Counted from the first letter of the stretch, positions 41,591 to 54,205 are shown. The stretch: 64,000 nt of DNA from Molanna angustata (GCA_963576475.1 OY754984.1:20919215-20983214); one strand, 5' to 3'. Notes: a model not told the origin generated them from the letters alone. Numbers and translations are program-made.

Positions 41591-42658
41591 CATATACTTT
41601 CTTTCGATAGAGTAAATCATAATATTCTTTTGCAAAAAATAGAGAGACTCGGAATTCACGGCAATCTTTATAGGTGGTTTTCATTTTACATTTCAAAAAG
41701 ATGTCAATTGGTCAATGTTGGCGGCTTCTACTCTGATATTGTCATCATACCTTCTGGTGTACCACAAGGGAGTCATTTAGGACCACTTCTATTTAATGCG
41801 TATATGGGAAATGTTTTAAATATTCTAAGTTTTTATTATACGCTGATAATATGAAGATTTATAAGAAAATCAACTCAGAATTAGACTGCCTCAGACTTCA
41901 GGAAGACTTAGGAAGGCTATATAAATATTGCAGTGACAACAAATTATCTCTAAATATTAAAAAATGCCACAAAATCACATTCTCTAGAAACAAAAAACAT
42001 ATCATCAATTTCCCTTATACCATACACAACAGTATTCTTGAGACTGTATCATCGGTTCGAGACTTCGGAGTTGTTTTGGACAGCATGTTCACTCTCGAAA
42101 AACATATTGACACAGTAATTGACAAAGCCTATAAAACCCTCGGTTTTATTCTCCGCATCTCAAAACCATTCAACACTAAAATCTTAAAAATTCTTTATTT
42201 TACATATGTGCGTTGTATCTCGGAATTTGCATCTCCCATCTGGTCACCCGTGTTTCAAGTACACAAAGCACGCATAGAGAGAATCCAACATATATTTATA
42301 AAACACTTGAATTACAGAGAACACACAGAATTTTCCACTTATAGGGATGCAACATTGTATCACAAAATCCTTACGTTGGAACAGAGACGATCCTTGGTTG
42401 ATATGAAAACATTGTATAACATCATACACAATGCAATTGACTGTCCTGAAATTACGGAACTTCTCTCCTTCAACACATGTCCCATCGCGTCGTACGCGAA
42501 GCCCACTTTTGTTTCACATACCGCACCGTAATAATACTTACACGAAAAACGCACCCCTCATACGTATGATGAACATTTATAATCACGAACATCTGGATGT
42601 CGATATTTTTCTTTTGGGAGCTAATTCATTTTTTGCTGCCATCAGTTATAATGATTGA
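41590..42658 (+). pseudogene. Jockey-like LINE reverse transcriptase, 5' truncated
   Basis: It opens with FDRVNHNILLQKIERLGIHG (RT motif A region), then SGVPQGSHLGPLLF (motif B). The YADD box has become YADN (41838-41849) and lies across a frameshift. Frame 41851-42531 continues with the thumb: SLNIKKCHKITFSR, VRDFGVVLDSMFTLEKHID, LKILYFTYVRCISEFASPIW. A second frameshift near 42500 leads to HRNNTYTKNAPLIRMMNIYN and DVDIFLLGANSFFA stop. It shows the normal order of a Jockey-clade RT, but the endonuclease and fingers are missing. Confidence 0.93.
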
Positions 42659-42990
42659 ATTTCACTGGATGATTGAAAAATCAAGATTGAACGGAGTAAA
42701 CTATGTGAGCTTGCAGGTACCTATATATTCTCTCTTTCACTTATATAGACACATTCACACACATATACACATCCTTACACTCATACGTACACACATACAT
42801 ACACTCATGCACTAGCATTCAGATTTAAATATTTTTCATATGTAGCTTTAAGCACAGCAGTCAAAATTTATTGTTAATAATGTGGAAATTTGTTATTGGT
42901 TTTAGTCTTATACTAATGCATCTATATAATAAATGTTATTATACTGTAAATTTCCCGAAAATGAAATAAAATAAAAATAAAAAATAGTGC
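42659..42990 (+). mobile_element. 3' UTR and A-rich tail of the Jockey-like LINE
   Basis: This ends with 'gaaataaaataaaaataaaa' at 42963-42985. A short (CACA/CATA) tract lies at 42750-42810. Confidence 0.65.
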
Positions 42991-42999
42991 AAAACAACA

Positions 43000-43783
43000 A
43001 AACAATAAGGTGACCACACAGTTGATAAATATGCTAAAATATTTTCTTAGCAATAACTTAAAAATGAGTAATTCGGATTCTATAATATAGGATAAGTTTT
43101 ATATAATGTAAGAATAAAGATTTTAATTTCTATATTGAATGACACGAATGAAATATTTGTTTTATAAGGTTTTTAGGAAAAACGTTGAACATTAATGGAG
43201 CTTGATGAAAAAGCTTCTTTAACCAAATTATTTTTTTTCATTTACAGTTTTATAATATAAGTTTATGACCATTCTAGTGATACAATCCTGTTGAGTCCTC
43301 TCTGCAGTTTTTATAATATTATAAAGCTTGCATCATGTTTTTGGTGCCCAAGATTTCCTTGAGCCTGGTGCACTGCACCATTTGAAGCTATGGTTACTCC
43401 GATTCTGAAGTTGTGTTATCCTCGGTTTTTTGGGATGCAGAAAAAAGGGTTTAGAATCTGGACGGATCATAGGAGAAATATAAAGAAAGAAGGTAGGCTT
43501 ATATATGGTTTCTAAATGATTTTCTCCGGTTGTTTCCAGACCACTACGCTCAACTAGGAGTGGGGGGGGGGTGATAGGGAAGACCCTAATAAACAATGAA
43601 ATAACAGAAATGTTTTTACAAACAAATATTCCATCACGTCATATCTCATACAGTTGGGCATCTAAATGAAATAAATTGAATAGGGAAAAAGTGAGGTAAT
43701 ATGTACCTATATTTTATACCTGAGTGGGTTAGGGCCAACACTAAACTCTTCACTGCATAATGACTACAATTAAAAAATACAAT
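43000..43783. other. Non-coding stretch, no gene seen
   Basis: An 87-codon minus frame (43333-43596) has no motif and includes a G-run at 43561-43571. Nothing else is supportable. Confidence 0.5.
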
Positions 43784-44295
43784 AACGATCAGTAAAGGTG
43801 ACATGGCATATGTACACGCAAACATTGGATCTTTTTCCCTGTCGGGAGTCAAAATTATATTTTTGACAAACTTTTGAACATCTCAATAGAGACGAAATTA
43901 AATTTTATAGAAGAACAATGAACTCAAGGTACCTACAGGGCTTACGACCTGTCATCGGCTGGTTTACGTGATCACTTTATGCGTTAGCGCAACGTTCACC
44001 AATTGTACCTTCTTAGGTTTCGTTACTTCATAGATGGCAGTAGTGAAAATGCCCCATTTTCAAATAAAACATATTTCTCATTATTTAAATATATAGAACT
44101 TTTAAAATTGCTTTGATAAGGGAACTCAATAAGAAGGCACAATTGGTGAACGTTGCGCAAGCGCATAAAGTGATCACGTGAACCAGCCGATTACAAGTCA
44201 TAACCCCTGTAGGTGCCTTGATTTCCTAGTTCTTCTATAATATTCAAACTTTGTATCTATTGAGATTATAAAAAAATGTCAAAAACGAACAGTAG
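43784..44295 (-). mobile_element. Family A copy A5, large inverted repeat
   Basis: Flanks 'aacgatcagtaa' (43784-43795) and 'aacgaacagtag' (44284-44295) match at 10 of 12 positions, a decayed 12-bp target duplication. Arms 43875-44010 and 44125-44275 are inverted copies of the family A 5' region ('gggcttacgacctgtcatcg', 'ggtttacgtgatcactttat'). The terminal block is at the left ('gcaaacattggatc'). Confidence 0.8.
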
Positions 44296-44399
44296 CCTTA
44301 CTTTTGAAGCATGAATTCGATTTATTCTCTTTATTTATTTACCGCTTTATTATCAGTTACAAAGGTTCTTAGCAAATCGGATAGCAGGTCTATTGTACC

Positions 44400-44505
44400 A
44401 GTTATATAAACTTCTCCTCTGCTGGTCATCGAACCCAGAACGCCCAGCGCCCGCTCACAAACCAAACGATATACCAGCTGTGCCACGGCGGCGGTCGGCG
44501 ACATA
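44400..44505 (-). mobile_element. tRNA-like SINE head, third type
   Basis: The minus strand has 'gccgtggcacagctggtata' (box A), then 'gggcgctgggcgttct' and box B 'gggttcgatgacc'. It is unlike SINE-1 and SINE-2 in detail. No anticodon arm is intact. Confidence 0.5.
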
Positions 44506-44557
44506 CGTATTAATTTATTCTTTAAAAAAACTATTCAAATTCAGTTCTATTTAATTT

Positions 44558-44854
<297 letters not shown>

Positions 44855-45540
44855 AACAAAAAAAAAAAAATTTATTTAAATAAAGTTAAAAAGTATTTTA
44901 ACAATACAAATGTACATAGTATGTACATCCCGAAATAAAGTTTGTTAAATAAATACCAAATCCTATAAAAATAATAGTTTTATTTGGGCTTTATAAACAT
45001 TACTTGAACAAAAGGCTCACAACAATACACAATGGTAAGAAAAAAAAATATAGATAAACTCTCTCTTTTGGGGTAAGAATAAATTTATGGGAAAAGTTGT
45101 GTTTGGGTGGTTATATCCACTGATGGTATAAATTTTAAATAAACAAGATAAATATAATTATTTTGTAAAGTTTAACTTTAAGCTTTGATATTATTTATAT
45201 TTTATGTGTTAAAATGAGGTCACATTATAATAATACTGGTGTTATTATGACTCAAATTAATGGATGTAGATATATTACAAATATAAAATAAACGAGTCCG
45301 TTGTGGCCAACGCTATACTCATCACTACCAAGTCAAACCACAAAATATTCAAATTTTGATGGATTCAAAACCAAAGTACATAATAAAACAGACAGTAAAT
45401 ATAAGTCAAAAATACAATACAATAAAATTATACCAATATTTTTTTCACACCTATAGTAAAATAAAAAATGTAGCTATTGTTACTTGATCAAGTTTCCGCA
45501 GTATATAATGCCCTTGTTTTTAAATAAATGTATCCATTGT
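44855..45540. other. AT-rich spacer, no gene seen
   Basis: No motif or shared repeat. Confidence 0.5.
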
Positions 45541-45544
45541 TTTC

Positions 45545-45740
45545 TTAAATTTCAATTTTTTCGTCAACTGTGTGTCCTTTATTTTTTTTTATCATATTAA
45601 ACATTTTAGTAGCTAAATAGTAATAATGCCTTTGTCTGAATGTCGTGCTTATCTTTGGAGTCATGAAAATATACCTGTGTGTTATCTCGTAATTGTGTTG
45701 CGGTGTACAACACGGTGTGCGGCGTATATTAAGTAATAAG
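45545..45740 (-). pseudogene. LINE ORF C-terminus
   Basis: The minus frame reads RRTPCCTPQHNYEITHR, then FRQRHYYYLATKMFNMIKKN and stop, the 'yg.r......p..yN.l' variety of Jockey/CR1 C-terminus. The frame upstream runs into the purine-rich tract, so the N-terminal half of the long open frame is not real protein. Confidence 0.6.
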
Positions 45741-45837
45741 ATGACAACGATTAAAGAAGAAAATTGAAAAAAAAATAAAGATAAAGATAGAATGTAAGAA
45801 CAGAAGAAACAAAAGGTTAAGGAGAGGGAGAGGAGAG

Positions 45838-46105
45838 GTAGAACAGAGGAATAAGCGAGGAAATGGAGAGGAAGAGGATAGGAAGAGGAGAGGAAGAGGA
45901 GAGGAAGAGGAGAGGAAGGGTAGAGGAAGGGGAGAGGAAGAGGAGAGGAAGAGGAGAGGAAGAGGAGAGGAAGAGGAGAGGAAGAGGAGAGGAAGAGGAG
46001 AGGAAGAGGAGAGGTAGAGGAGAGGAAGAGGAGAGAAAGGGGAACAAGAAGAGAAGAGGAAGAAGAGGAAGAAGAGAGAAAGAGGAGAAGAAGAGAAGAG
46101 AAGAG
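45838..46105. repeat. Purine-rich (GAGGAA)n tract
   Basis: 'gaggaagaggaga' units repeat for ~265 bp with all purines on the plus strand. Frames on both strands stay open by composition. Such tracts can form triplex DNA, but nothing here shows that. Confidence 0.95.
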
Positions 46106-46109
46106 GATC

Positions 46110-46550
46110 ATGGACTTCCACTCCGATCTGCTGAACGTACGACACTATCTATTCCTGTGCATAGCACATAATTTTTCAGTTCGTCGTTCGAAGTACAATC
46201 AGCATGACTATGGACTAGTCCGGATATTGCGTCGTCTATCTCACTTTGTATTTTCAAGAAAAAACTAAAGAAGGAATATTCATCCCTGAACATCTGATCT
46301 TGATTTCTCCTCCTTGTTCTTTCCTTATTCTTTTTTTTGCTATGTTGTTTTTTTTTTTTGTTTATATTTTTACTAGTATAATTTCTTCTCTTTTTTCTCG
46401 CTTTTATTGTTTTGTTGATGCACCTACATATACAATTTTATCATACTTTGGTTTTGGAAGCAATTGTCTAATGGCAATAAGCCCGCCAGTGTGAATCACA
46501 TATATTTTTTTTATATTATGTGCAAGAAGATAAATAAATAAAATAAATAA
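46110..46550 (+). pseudogene. LINE ORF C-terminus and 3' UTR
   Basis: The frame (with two stops) reads RSAERTTLSIPVHST, FFSSSFEVQSA, then SSISLCIFKKKLKKEYSSL stop. It matches the minus-strand copy at 28515-28690. The UTR ends with 'caataagcccgccagtgtga' and an (AATAAATA)n tail at 46528-46550. Confidence 0.8.
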
Positions 46551-46559
46551 AGTGGGAGA

Positions 46560-47335
46560 GTTAAGTATTGACCACTACTCAAAAGATTTATTTTAATATG
46601 AGAAGATTAATGTAATTTTTCACATATTTTTTATGGTTAAAAATAAATAACGAACTTTACCTATGCGAGTGCAAAAGAAAAAAAAATTCTTTTTAAATTA
46701 TTTATTTATATATAGCTTTTTTCAATATTGTAAATAACCTTTTCTTTTGGTGGGAATCGAACCTAGGGCGCCGACAAGTTAAAATAAATTTCCACAGCAA
46801 CGGAGATAATTAACAATATTTTTACTGTTTCGCAAAATTATTACGATATTTAAATAGGAAAATTTTAAAGTAGATAATAAATAGGTCGACCTTTCAGTGG
46901 GAGATAAAGGCTTTGCCCATTCAGTGAACATGATAAAATATTGTTAAAGTTCCCAGGAGGATAGACCTAAAACTGGAAGGTAAGCAGACTGCGTACAGGA
47001 GAGGTAGAATAACATAGGCAAGATCTCACGTTCTTTACGGTCACCTTTGGAGGTGATAATGAGAGGATTGATTAACGGGTTTAAGTTTAAAGGCGACTAT
47101 TTAAGAGTGAGAATTAAGAGGGAGTTTTTTTTTCTTTTTAATCTCAACTGGTCTGAATCATAAAATTTCAACGTAAAAAATGATTTTGGGAAAAAAGGTA
47201 ACAAACAATTCACTTGAATGTATTCCTATAATAGGTTTAAATGAAAAAAACTAATTTGTTTAAGTTTCACTATTTAAGTTAAAATTGGCACTGACCGGTA
47301 TCCATCTGTTGAAGACCATCGTCAGAATGCGTCTT
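46560..47335. other. Non-coding stretch with a lone box-B-like site
   Basis: 'tgggaatcgaacctaggg' (46751-46768) is a reverse box B with nothing tRNA-like beside it, probably a SINE scrap. No gene. Confidence 0.4.
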
Positions 47336-47339
47336 CAAT

Positions 47340-47496
47340 GAAAATTAAATAAACAATGTTTATTTATTTATTCATACAAATACTGAAGACATTACAATAA
47401 TTATTGAATCTGCAATGCCCCACTAGACAAAAAACCTGTGCTAGGGCCAATGCATCTCGAGACAAATAAATGCCATTAAATAAAACAAAACTCAAC
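47340..47496 (-). mobile_element. LINE 3'-terminal block
   Basis: 'tttatttatttattcatac' and 'gccccactagacaaaaaacc' resemble the UTR blocks at 38700 and 50340 ('gcctcactagg.aaaaacctg'), a LINE 3' UTR signature in reverse. Confidence 0.55.
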
Positions 47497-48493
<997 letters not shown>

Positions 48494-48499
48494 AATATA

Positions 48500-49079
48500 G
48501 GGCTATTATGGAATTGTGTCTGGTTATAAATTATATTATTTTCATTTACAATTTTTTTATTTCCAAATAAATGAAAATGTTTTGTTAATAAATTTAAATA
48601 CAAAATATTTCTTAAGGGTGAATCTTATATAAATCAACTTCACGAGTAGAATTATTTGTTCAACAAAAAGCACACGTTATTCCGCAAATTTCTTTTCACA
48701 ATTTATTGAACGATTCGCAACGTGTGAAAATCTATGTTTCGTAATCCTTTCGTAACACAAAAGAATTATACAATTAGAGTTGCGCTGGCAGTTTTAATAA
48801 GAAAACACAATGACATCGTTTATTTATGTCGAGTTTTGAAACTTTGTCGTTCGGTGAAAATTGGAAAATTCACCGCGATATAACATGTGTAGGTATATAT
48901 TCTGGGGTAGGAGCTGTCAATACTAAATGAAAACTTCACATCGACCTACGATAATTGAATTGTCACAAGAACATACGTAATAGGTTACGACTTTCCAATC
49001 GAACAAATTGATTTTATTTTAGTTTAATTGATATGCCAATGCTATTGGTTTGACATTCATGATAACGATGATATTTTTC
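48500..49079. other. AT-rich spacer, no gene seen
   Basis: No coding signal or shared repeat. Confidence 0.5.
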
Positions 49080-49122
49080 AGCTTATTTTCAAACCAACAG
49101 ATTTTCATGATAAAAATATATA

Positions 49123-49165
49123 GAACTTTCAAAAAATTGTATTGATAGGTAACTCAATTTTGAAA
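49123..49165 (-). mobile_element. Family A body scrap
   Basis: 'atatatagaactttcaaaa' then 'ttgtattgatagg' matches the family A body (19501-19535). Too short to show ends. Confidence 0.55.
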
Positions 49166-49179
49166 GTTTGATCAGTTTA

Positions 49180-49400
49180 TACACTTGATGTGTAAATTTT
49201 GTATATAACCACTAGTCTCAGTCTTTGTAGAGTATTATTCTGACGATGTGCACGAAACGTGTCGATAATCAATTAAATTTAATAGAACGAAAACCATTTT
49301 TTTTTTATTTTATGCTTATAATGTTTCTACAAACAATGGAGTTCTTTCAAGAATGGACGACCTACAAACTAAACTTATAAAATTAAGTTTAAAACAACAT
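49180..49400 (+). mobile_element. Penelope-type terminal sequence
   Basis: This aligns with 8937-9165 and carries the hammerhead-like motif below. Downstream, an ATG near 49339 opens EFFQEWTTYKLNL stop, matching the MEFYRELSVDKLNL of the other copy. This suggests that a degraded ORF start lies just after the terminal repeat. No RT sequence follows. Confidence 0.5.
49231..49270 (+). ncRNA. Hammerhead-like ribozyme motif
   Basis: CTGACGA (49240-49246) fits box I, and GAAA (49254-49257) is box II. A two-pair helix III (AC...GT around GT) precedes the predicted cut after C49263 (GUC). Stem I pairs 'tattatt' with 'gataat' (five Watson-Crick pairs plus one G-T). Helix II is shortened to 'tgtgcac', while the sister at 9021 keeps a longer 'tgtaccttgcac'. 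Core bases are all right; the short helix II may have killed activity. Confidence 0.55.
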
Positions 49401-49859
49401 AATGTATGGCTTACTATATTGGACGAAAAAAGGATTTTAAAGAGAAAATGGACGAATGAATAAACAGAGTGAGGGTATGTTTTTTGTTATTTCATTCTAA
49501 GGGTCGCACCCTTATTTGAAGCGGAGTATAAAGATATGTACCAATACATAAAAGAAAAGGAACAATATTATCTAGAGTTAGTTAAATCATCCCGGATAAA
49601 GAAATGTGCAGTGCTTCCAAAACGCTAGACAGTGTGAAAATTTCGAACCTTTGATGACATAGTATACCTAAGGTAAGTCATAGAGACAGACTTACGCCAT
49701 TTTGTACAGGGCAGACTTAGGTCATGGTATAAAGGCTGAGTTTTACTCCTCACTAACCCAAGGGGATATATTGGGGAGTAAGTTTTGAATATGCAATTTT
49801 TGAGGATATTTTTTATTGCAGATAATTAACTAGTATCATGCTGCGAATGTATTTTATTT
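49401..49859. other. Non-coding stretch, no gene seen
   Basis: No frame or repeat of note. Confidence 0.5.
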
Positions 49860-50095
49860 TTTATTTTACTTCTCGGGCAACTAACAGGTAGGTAGGTACT
49901 ATGTTAAATATTAATTTAACACGCACCCAATAACAAGTTGCCACATTCTGGAGACTATACGATATTAATCGTCTCATAGATGCAGACTGAAAACACAATT
50001 ATAAACTGTGTCACCACCGGAAATCGAACCCGGGAACTTTGGCAAGGGGTCAGATATCTAACCATCTGAGCCACAAAGGCTGACAAATAATGTAA
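49860..50095 (-). mobile_element. SINE-1, fullest copy
   Basis: The minus strand starts 'gtcagcctttgtggctcaga' + 'tggttaga' (box A), followed by box B 'gggttcgatttcc' at ~50030-50018. The body 'cagtctgcatctatgagacg' and 'aatgtggcaacttgttattg' follows, and the tail 'ctgttagttgcccgagaag' ends with A-rich sequence. Copies: 1-125, 3715, 5715, 57118, 60290. Its head is unlike SINE-2. Confidence 0.85.
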
Positions 50096-50430
50096 TGTAA
50101 TTTATTTATTTATATAATTATGTACTTTTTTCTTATATTTAGTAACAAGTATTACCTACATAATATTATATTTATTTTACCACCTCGGAACAGGCCTGGC
50201 CTAGTGCAATGAGGTGGTCCAAACCAACCCAATTTATTTGGTATGTTACTTATATAAAGTAATGTAATTTTTGGTAATGTAATAAAAAAAACTTATTTTC
50301 TCTTTATATTATTACCTACCAGATATTATACTATTGCCATAAACTGCCTCACTAGGTAAAAACCTGTTCTGAGACAGGATACCTTCTTAATTTGCATTTT
50401 TGATTGGTAGTTATGTGAGATATCACATCT
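50096..50430 (-). mobile_element. LINE 3' UTR-like sequence
   Basis: Two blocks resemble LINE 3' ends: 'tttatttatttatat' with 'acctcggaacaggcctggcc' (50183), and 'gcctcactaggtaaaaacct' with 'gttctgagacagg' (50347). Similar blocks are at 38702, 47412, 56467 and 58323. No coding part is left. Confidence 0.45.
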
Positions 50431-51030
50431 TTTGAGATATATTTAAGTTATCACATACTTAACATGTTGAGAATGTGCCTTCGTATACGCGATATTTACG
50501 CGTATACGACGTATACCAATTTGTATTATCAGGGCCGGTCTGTTTGATTGCGCGAGGCGCCCAACAAGATAACTTTTACGGGCAATAAAATTAATTGGAT
50601 CTGTTAATGCCCCGAGGCGATACCTTAGCAGAAGTAGTTGGCGAGGGAATTGGGGGGAGGGTGGGGGGGGGTGATCCTGGATTAGGACAACCACGTAATT
50701 CTTACAATTTCGATGGTAGGAAATCGGGAGGTTTCGATACTGACTTCCAAAAATAGGATTGATAAGGTAACTCAAAGCAAGATTGATTTAAAAAAAAATA
50801 CTGCTCCAACACAGGACGTGAAATCGGTTAATAAGGACATTGATTGTAATAAAACAATATTAACTGGTCGATTGATTCAATACAACTGGTCAACTCCTCA
50901 ATACCACTCCGCAAAGTAGGGCCTATTCAAATTATGAATGGAGATTTTTCAGGTTCTTCATGAAATGAGTTTGTTAAATTATTTTTGAATAAAATATTTT
51001 TTAATGAAAACTTGATAATTCATTAATTAT
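50431..51030. other. Non-coding stretch, no gene seen
   Basis: A GC-richer patch with 'gggggg' runs (50652-50672) lies here. Open frames of 68-110 codons have no motif. Confidence 0.4.
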
Positions 51031-51034
51031 CAAT

Positions 51035-51571
51035 GTGTCGTCGTCTTCAGCTTGTTTTCATCCATTCTTGGACATAGGCCTCCCCCTTGATCCTCCACAA
51101 CTCCCTGTCTTGGGCACACTGCATCCATCTCCCTCCGGCACATTTCTTGATGTCATCAGACCACCTTGCCTGGGGTCTGCCGACACCTCTTCGGCTTGTT
51201 CTCGGTCGCCATTCTAAGATCTTTTTGGTCCATCGTGAATCCTGGCATCTGGCAATATGCCCAGCCCAGCTCCACTTAAGGCCAGCGACCCTTTCCGCTA
51301 CATCGGCTTCTTTGGTTCTTTGTCTTATCATGACATTCTGAATTCTGTCCCTTATTGAAATACCCAGCAACTTTCTCTCCATAGCTCTCTGTGTCACTAA
51401 CAGCTTGTGCATTATTCTTTTTGTTAGGACCGATGTTTCCATTCCATAAGTAAGCACTGGGAGAATACACGCATCAAATAGCTTCTTTTTCAAATAATGG
51501 GAGTATTTACGGGATTTCAGAATGTATGATAATTTTCCAAAAGCTGCCCATGCAAGGCCACTTTTACTAAT
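51035..51571 (-). pseudogene. RTE-type LINE ORF C-terminus, frame intact
   Basis: The minus frame opens at ~51571 (SKSGLAWAAFGKLSYILKS), continues FDACILPVLTYGMETS, VTQRAMERKLLGISIRDRIQ, GLKWSWAGHIARCQDSRWTK, GVGRPQARWSDDIKK and CAQDRELWRIKGEAYVQEW, stop at 51047. GR(P)-Q-RW-DDI and 'AQDR..W....EAY..QW' are hallmark RTE-type endings. A 'gacgacgac' triplet tail lies next to the stop. Only ~175 codons are left. 39210-39720 is a decayed sister. Confidence 0.93.
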
Positions 51572-51766
51572 TTGAAAATAAAAATATCAAATTTCAGTTT
51601 CCTGGCCATGGGGTCACATTGAAATATTTGACTTTTAAAAAATTGAGGTGCGCTATTCAGATATCCTTCAAAATCTAAGGAGGTCTATACTCGAGTACTA
51701 GATAGGTATACAAATTTGCATAATTTAAAAATAATCGTATGAGTATAGTCTATAATAGATAAAGTA

Positions 51767-51975
51767 GAATAAACACGCCGTACATAGCACATAGCACATA
51801 GTGCACACACACACATTGTGATGAAACTTTCAGAATATCATCTCAGCATGATACTAGTTTATAATCTGTACAATAAACACGCCGTACATAGCACATAGCA
51901 CATAGTGCACACACACACATTGTGATGAAACTTTCAGAATATCATCTCAGCATGATACTAGTTTATAATCTGTAA
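51767..51975. repeat. 104-bp tandem duplication
   Basis: Two almost identical units run from 'caataaacacgccgtacata' to 'actagtttataatctgta' (first ~51767-51870, second 51871-51974). Each has 'agcacatagcacatagtgca' and a (CA)4 run. The near identity points to a recent event. Confidence 0.95.
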
Positions 51976-52384
51976 TAAAAATTAACCCTAAAAGTTGCTA
52001 ATTCTCAACTCCCCATCATATATCCCTTGGGGTTTTGAGGAGTAAAAAGTTTTTAATCTATTCGTTACTTGGACGTTTCGTGCAGACATTGTTCATCTAT
52101 CTTTAATACAACGTTTATAAACTACATTAATTCATAAAACTTTAAATTCATTTTACTAAAGGTGTGGTAAAACTGAAAGAATTATTTTTCCTCTTCACAA
52201 TACCTGATTTCGGCAAAATTCTTCCATTCCTACCAAATATATATTTTTTTCGTTTACATTTAAAAAAAAAAAAAACTTTACGACGAGTTTCCATCCTATC
52301 CGCCTAAGAAACTTTTGGCTGAGGGTAAAGTTTATAATGCGAAAAGAATAATTTCATAGCTAATAACGTTTTCGCAAACACTTT
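51976..52384. other. AT-rich spacer, no gene seen
   Basis: No motif or repeat of note. Confidence 0.5.
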
Positions 52385-52640
52385 TGTGATTTTTAATGCC
52401 CGCGTCAACAAAGACCTCCGCCAAATTGATTACGTCTCCGAGATGGGAGCCTGGAGGACACTCTTTTTAACCCCTAGGCGTGTCCGACATAAGGAGGATG
52501 AATTAAAACAGGCTCCGGACAACGATGTCCCCCTCCAACCTGCCCCCCTCGATAATTTGTCGGGGAGACCCTTTAAGAAATGGAGATTAATTTGTTGCTT
52601 TGCAGGAAATACGCAACGATTGACAAATTACAATTAATCA
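52385..52640. other. GC-richer island of unknown role
   Basis: An 83-codon plus frame (MIFNARVNKDLRQIDYVSEM...) covers a block much less AT-rich than its surroundings. An acceptor-like 'ttgttgctttgcag' lies at 52594-52607 inside it. I recognise no protein family. It may be a worn exon, a conserved element or an unknown repeat. Confidence 0.25.
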
Positions 52641-52946
52641 ACTGTAAGGACTTTGTCACAAATCGGCCACTTTATTTATTAAACACTTTCTTTCAACGTG
52701 TGCGAGTGATGAGGTTATTGTAGAGAAGTAAGAAATACATTTTATTTTTGATTACTTTATTAAATTTTTATAGGTTATGACATGTTGTCTGTTCTCAATG
52801 TCTGTTGTCCCAAGGCTTTGCTGAAAACCAGCAGCACTCCGAGGATACCTGGTAGTGCGCATCTGAGCAATAGCCTTTTTGTTGTCCATTGTGGTTCAAA
52901 ATTGTAAATATATTTTTTTGTTTTTATGTGATGTAAAAATAATGGC

Positions 52947-53247
52947 AACAAATAAATGAATATTTTTATTATTGCATATGCGCAAACATTGGATTTTTTC
53001 CCTGTCGGGAGTCAAAGATATTTTTTTAACAGATTTTCAATTATCTCAATAGAGACGAAGTTGGAATATTTACTGTAGGAGAACCGAGAAATCAAGGCAC
53101 CTACAGGGCTTACGACCTGTCACGTAAATCAGCCGATGACAGGTCGTAAGCCCTGTAGGTGCCTTGATTTCCCGGTTCTCTTACAACAAATATTCCAACT
53201 TCGTCTCTATTGAGATAATTAAAAATCTATTAAAAAACAAATAAATG
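52947..53247 (-). mobile_element. Family A copy A6, near-perfect palindrome, 12-bp target duplication
   Basis: Exact 12-bp repeats 'aacaaataaatg' (52947-52958, 53236-53247) flank 277 bp. It consists of the terminal block (rev), the 5' end forwards, 'gacctgtcacgtaaatcagc', and the 5' end in reverse. The arms (53020-53120 and 53130-53235) pair almost perfectly. This is the smallest complete family A copy and defines both ends. Confidence 0.9.
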
Positions 53248-53338
53248 GTTTATTATTATTATTATTGTGAAAAACCAGTATAAACACTTTTACCTTCACC
53301 TACCCTGTATAAGGAAACGGCGTGATTGTACTTTTTTT

Positions 53339-53490
53339 TAATGATTTGCCAGAATGTGTGAAGGAAGCATCTGGTCTTGCCGCTTTTCGTCGCCTAGGTA
53401 TTGAATACATAAACGAAAGGTTCTTAGATATTATGTGCTTCCTTTGTTTTTTGTGTAAATTGAAATATTTTCTTGTTTTTTGTTGTTTCT
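53339..53490 (+). pseudogene. LINE ORF2 extreme C-terminus (sister of 1107)
   Basis: NDLPECVKEASGLAAFRRLG continues IEYINERFLDIMCFLCFLC. It reads ~18 codons beyond the interrupted copy at 1107-1196. A short LINE tail scrap ('taaggaaacggcgtgattgt') lies just before it at 53310-53330. Confidence 0.75.
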
Positions 53491-54205
53491 AAATAATAAC
53501 TGTACGGCTAAACTGTAAGTCTTGTTGTCAATTTGTTTTTTTGTGTCAATTTGTTTTTTTTTTCAACTATTAATAATATTCTTTTTGTTTAAACTAGGTT
53601 TTTGTTTTTATTTTTAACATCGAAATAAAATATACATATAAAAATTTTATTTTATACCTGTCAACCAGATAATAAAATCAACCAGATCCTCAGCGCAGGC
53701 CATAATTATATAACTGAATATTAACTTCACCATAACTCAGATTTTTTTTCATTCATCATAATGAAATTCCTTATGTTTGTTTTGTAAAATTTGAATTTCA
53801 ATTCATCAATTTATTATAATTATTTAACTTCGCTAACTTTATTGTTTAATTAATTGTTGTTATTCCCTCTATCAATTTAGTTTTGTTTATTTTATTTGTT
53901 AATACTTTGTTTAAGTACCGAGCATATAAATATTCCAGTAAATTCGTAACTGGAAGGATTATGTACACAATATTATTTAATATATTCTGTGAATTACCCA
54001 AAAAATAAATATAAAATAAAAGACCATAAATAAATCTAAAATATCATTTTTTAATCCATTGTATCGCATGTGCCGTATTTACAATAGTCACAGCAACTCT
54101 AATATAGTTGATATTATATTCTCCAACACAAGAGAGGTATTTAAAAAAATAATGCTATTGATTCTGAGTAGAGAGGAGAATTTCTGTTGATGTGTTGTTT
54201 ATGTA
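53491..54205. other. AT-rich spacer, no gene seen
   Basis: Long A/T tracts. No motif. Confidence 0.5.

Noticed and set aside
45545..46145. Serine/leucine/proline-rich frame of 188 codons on the minus strand
   Set aside because: All but the last ~60 codons translate the (GAGGAA)n tract; only the LINE C-terminus at its end is kept as a feature.
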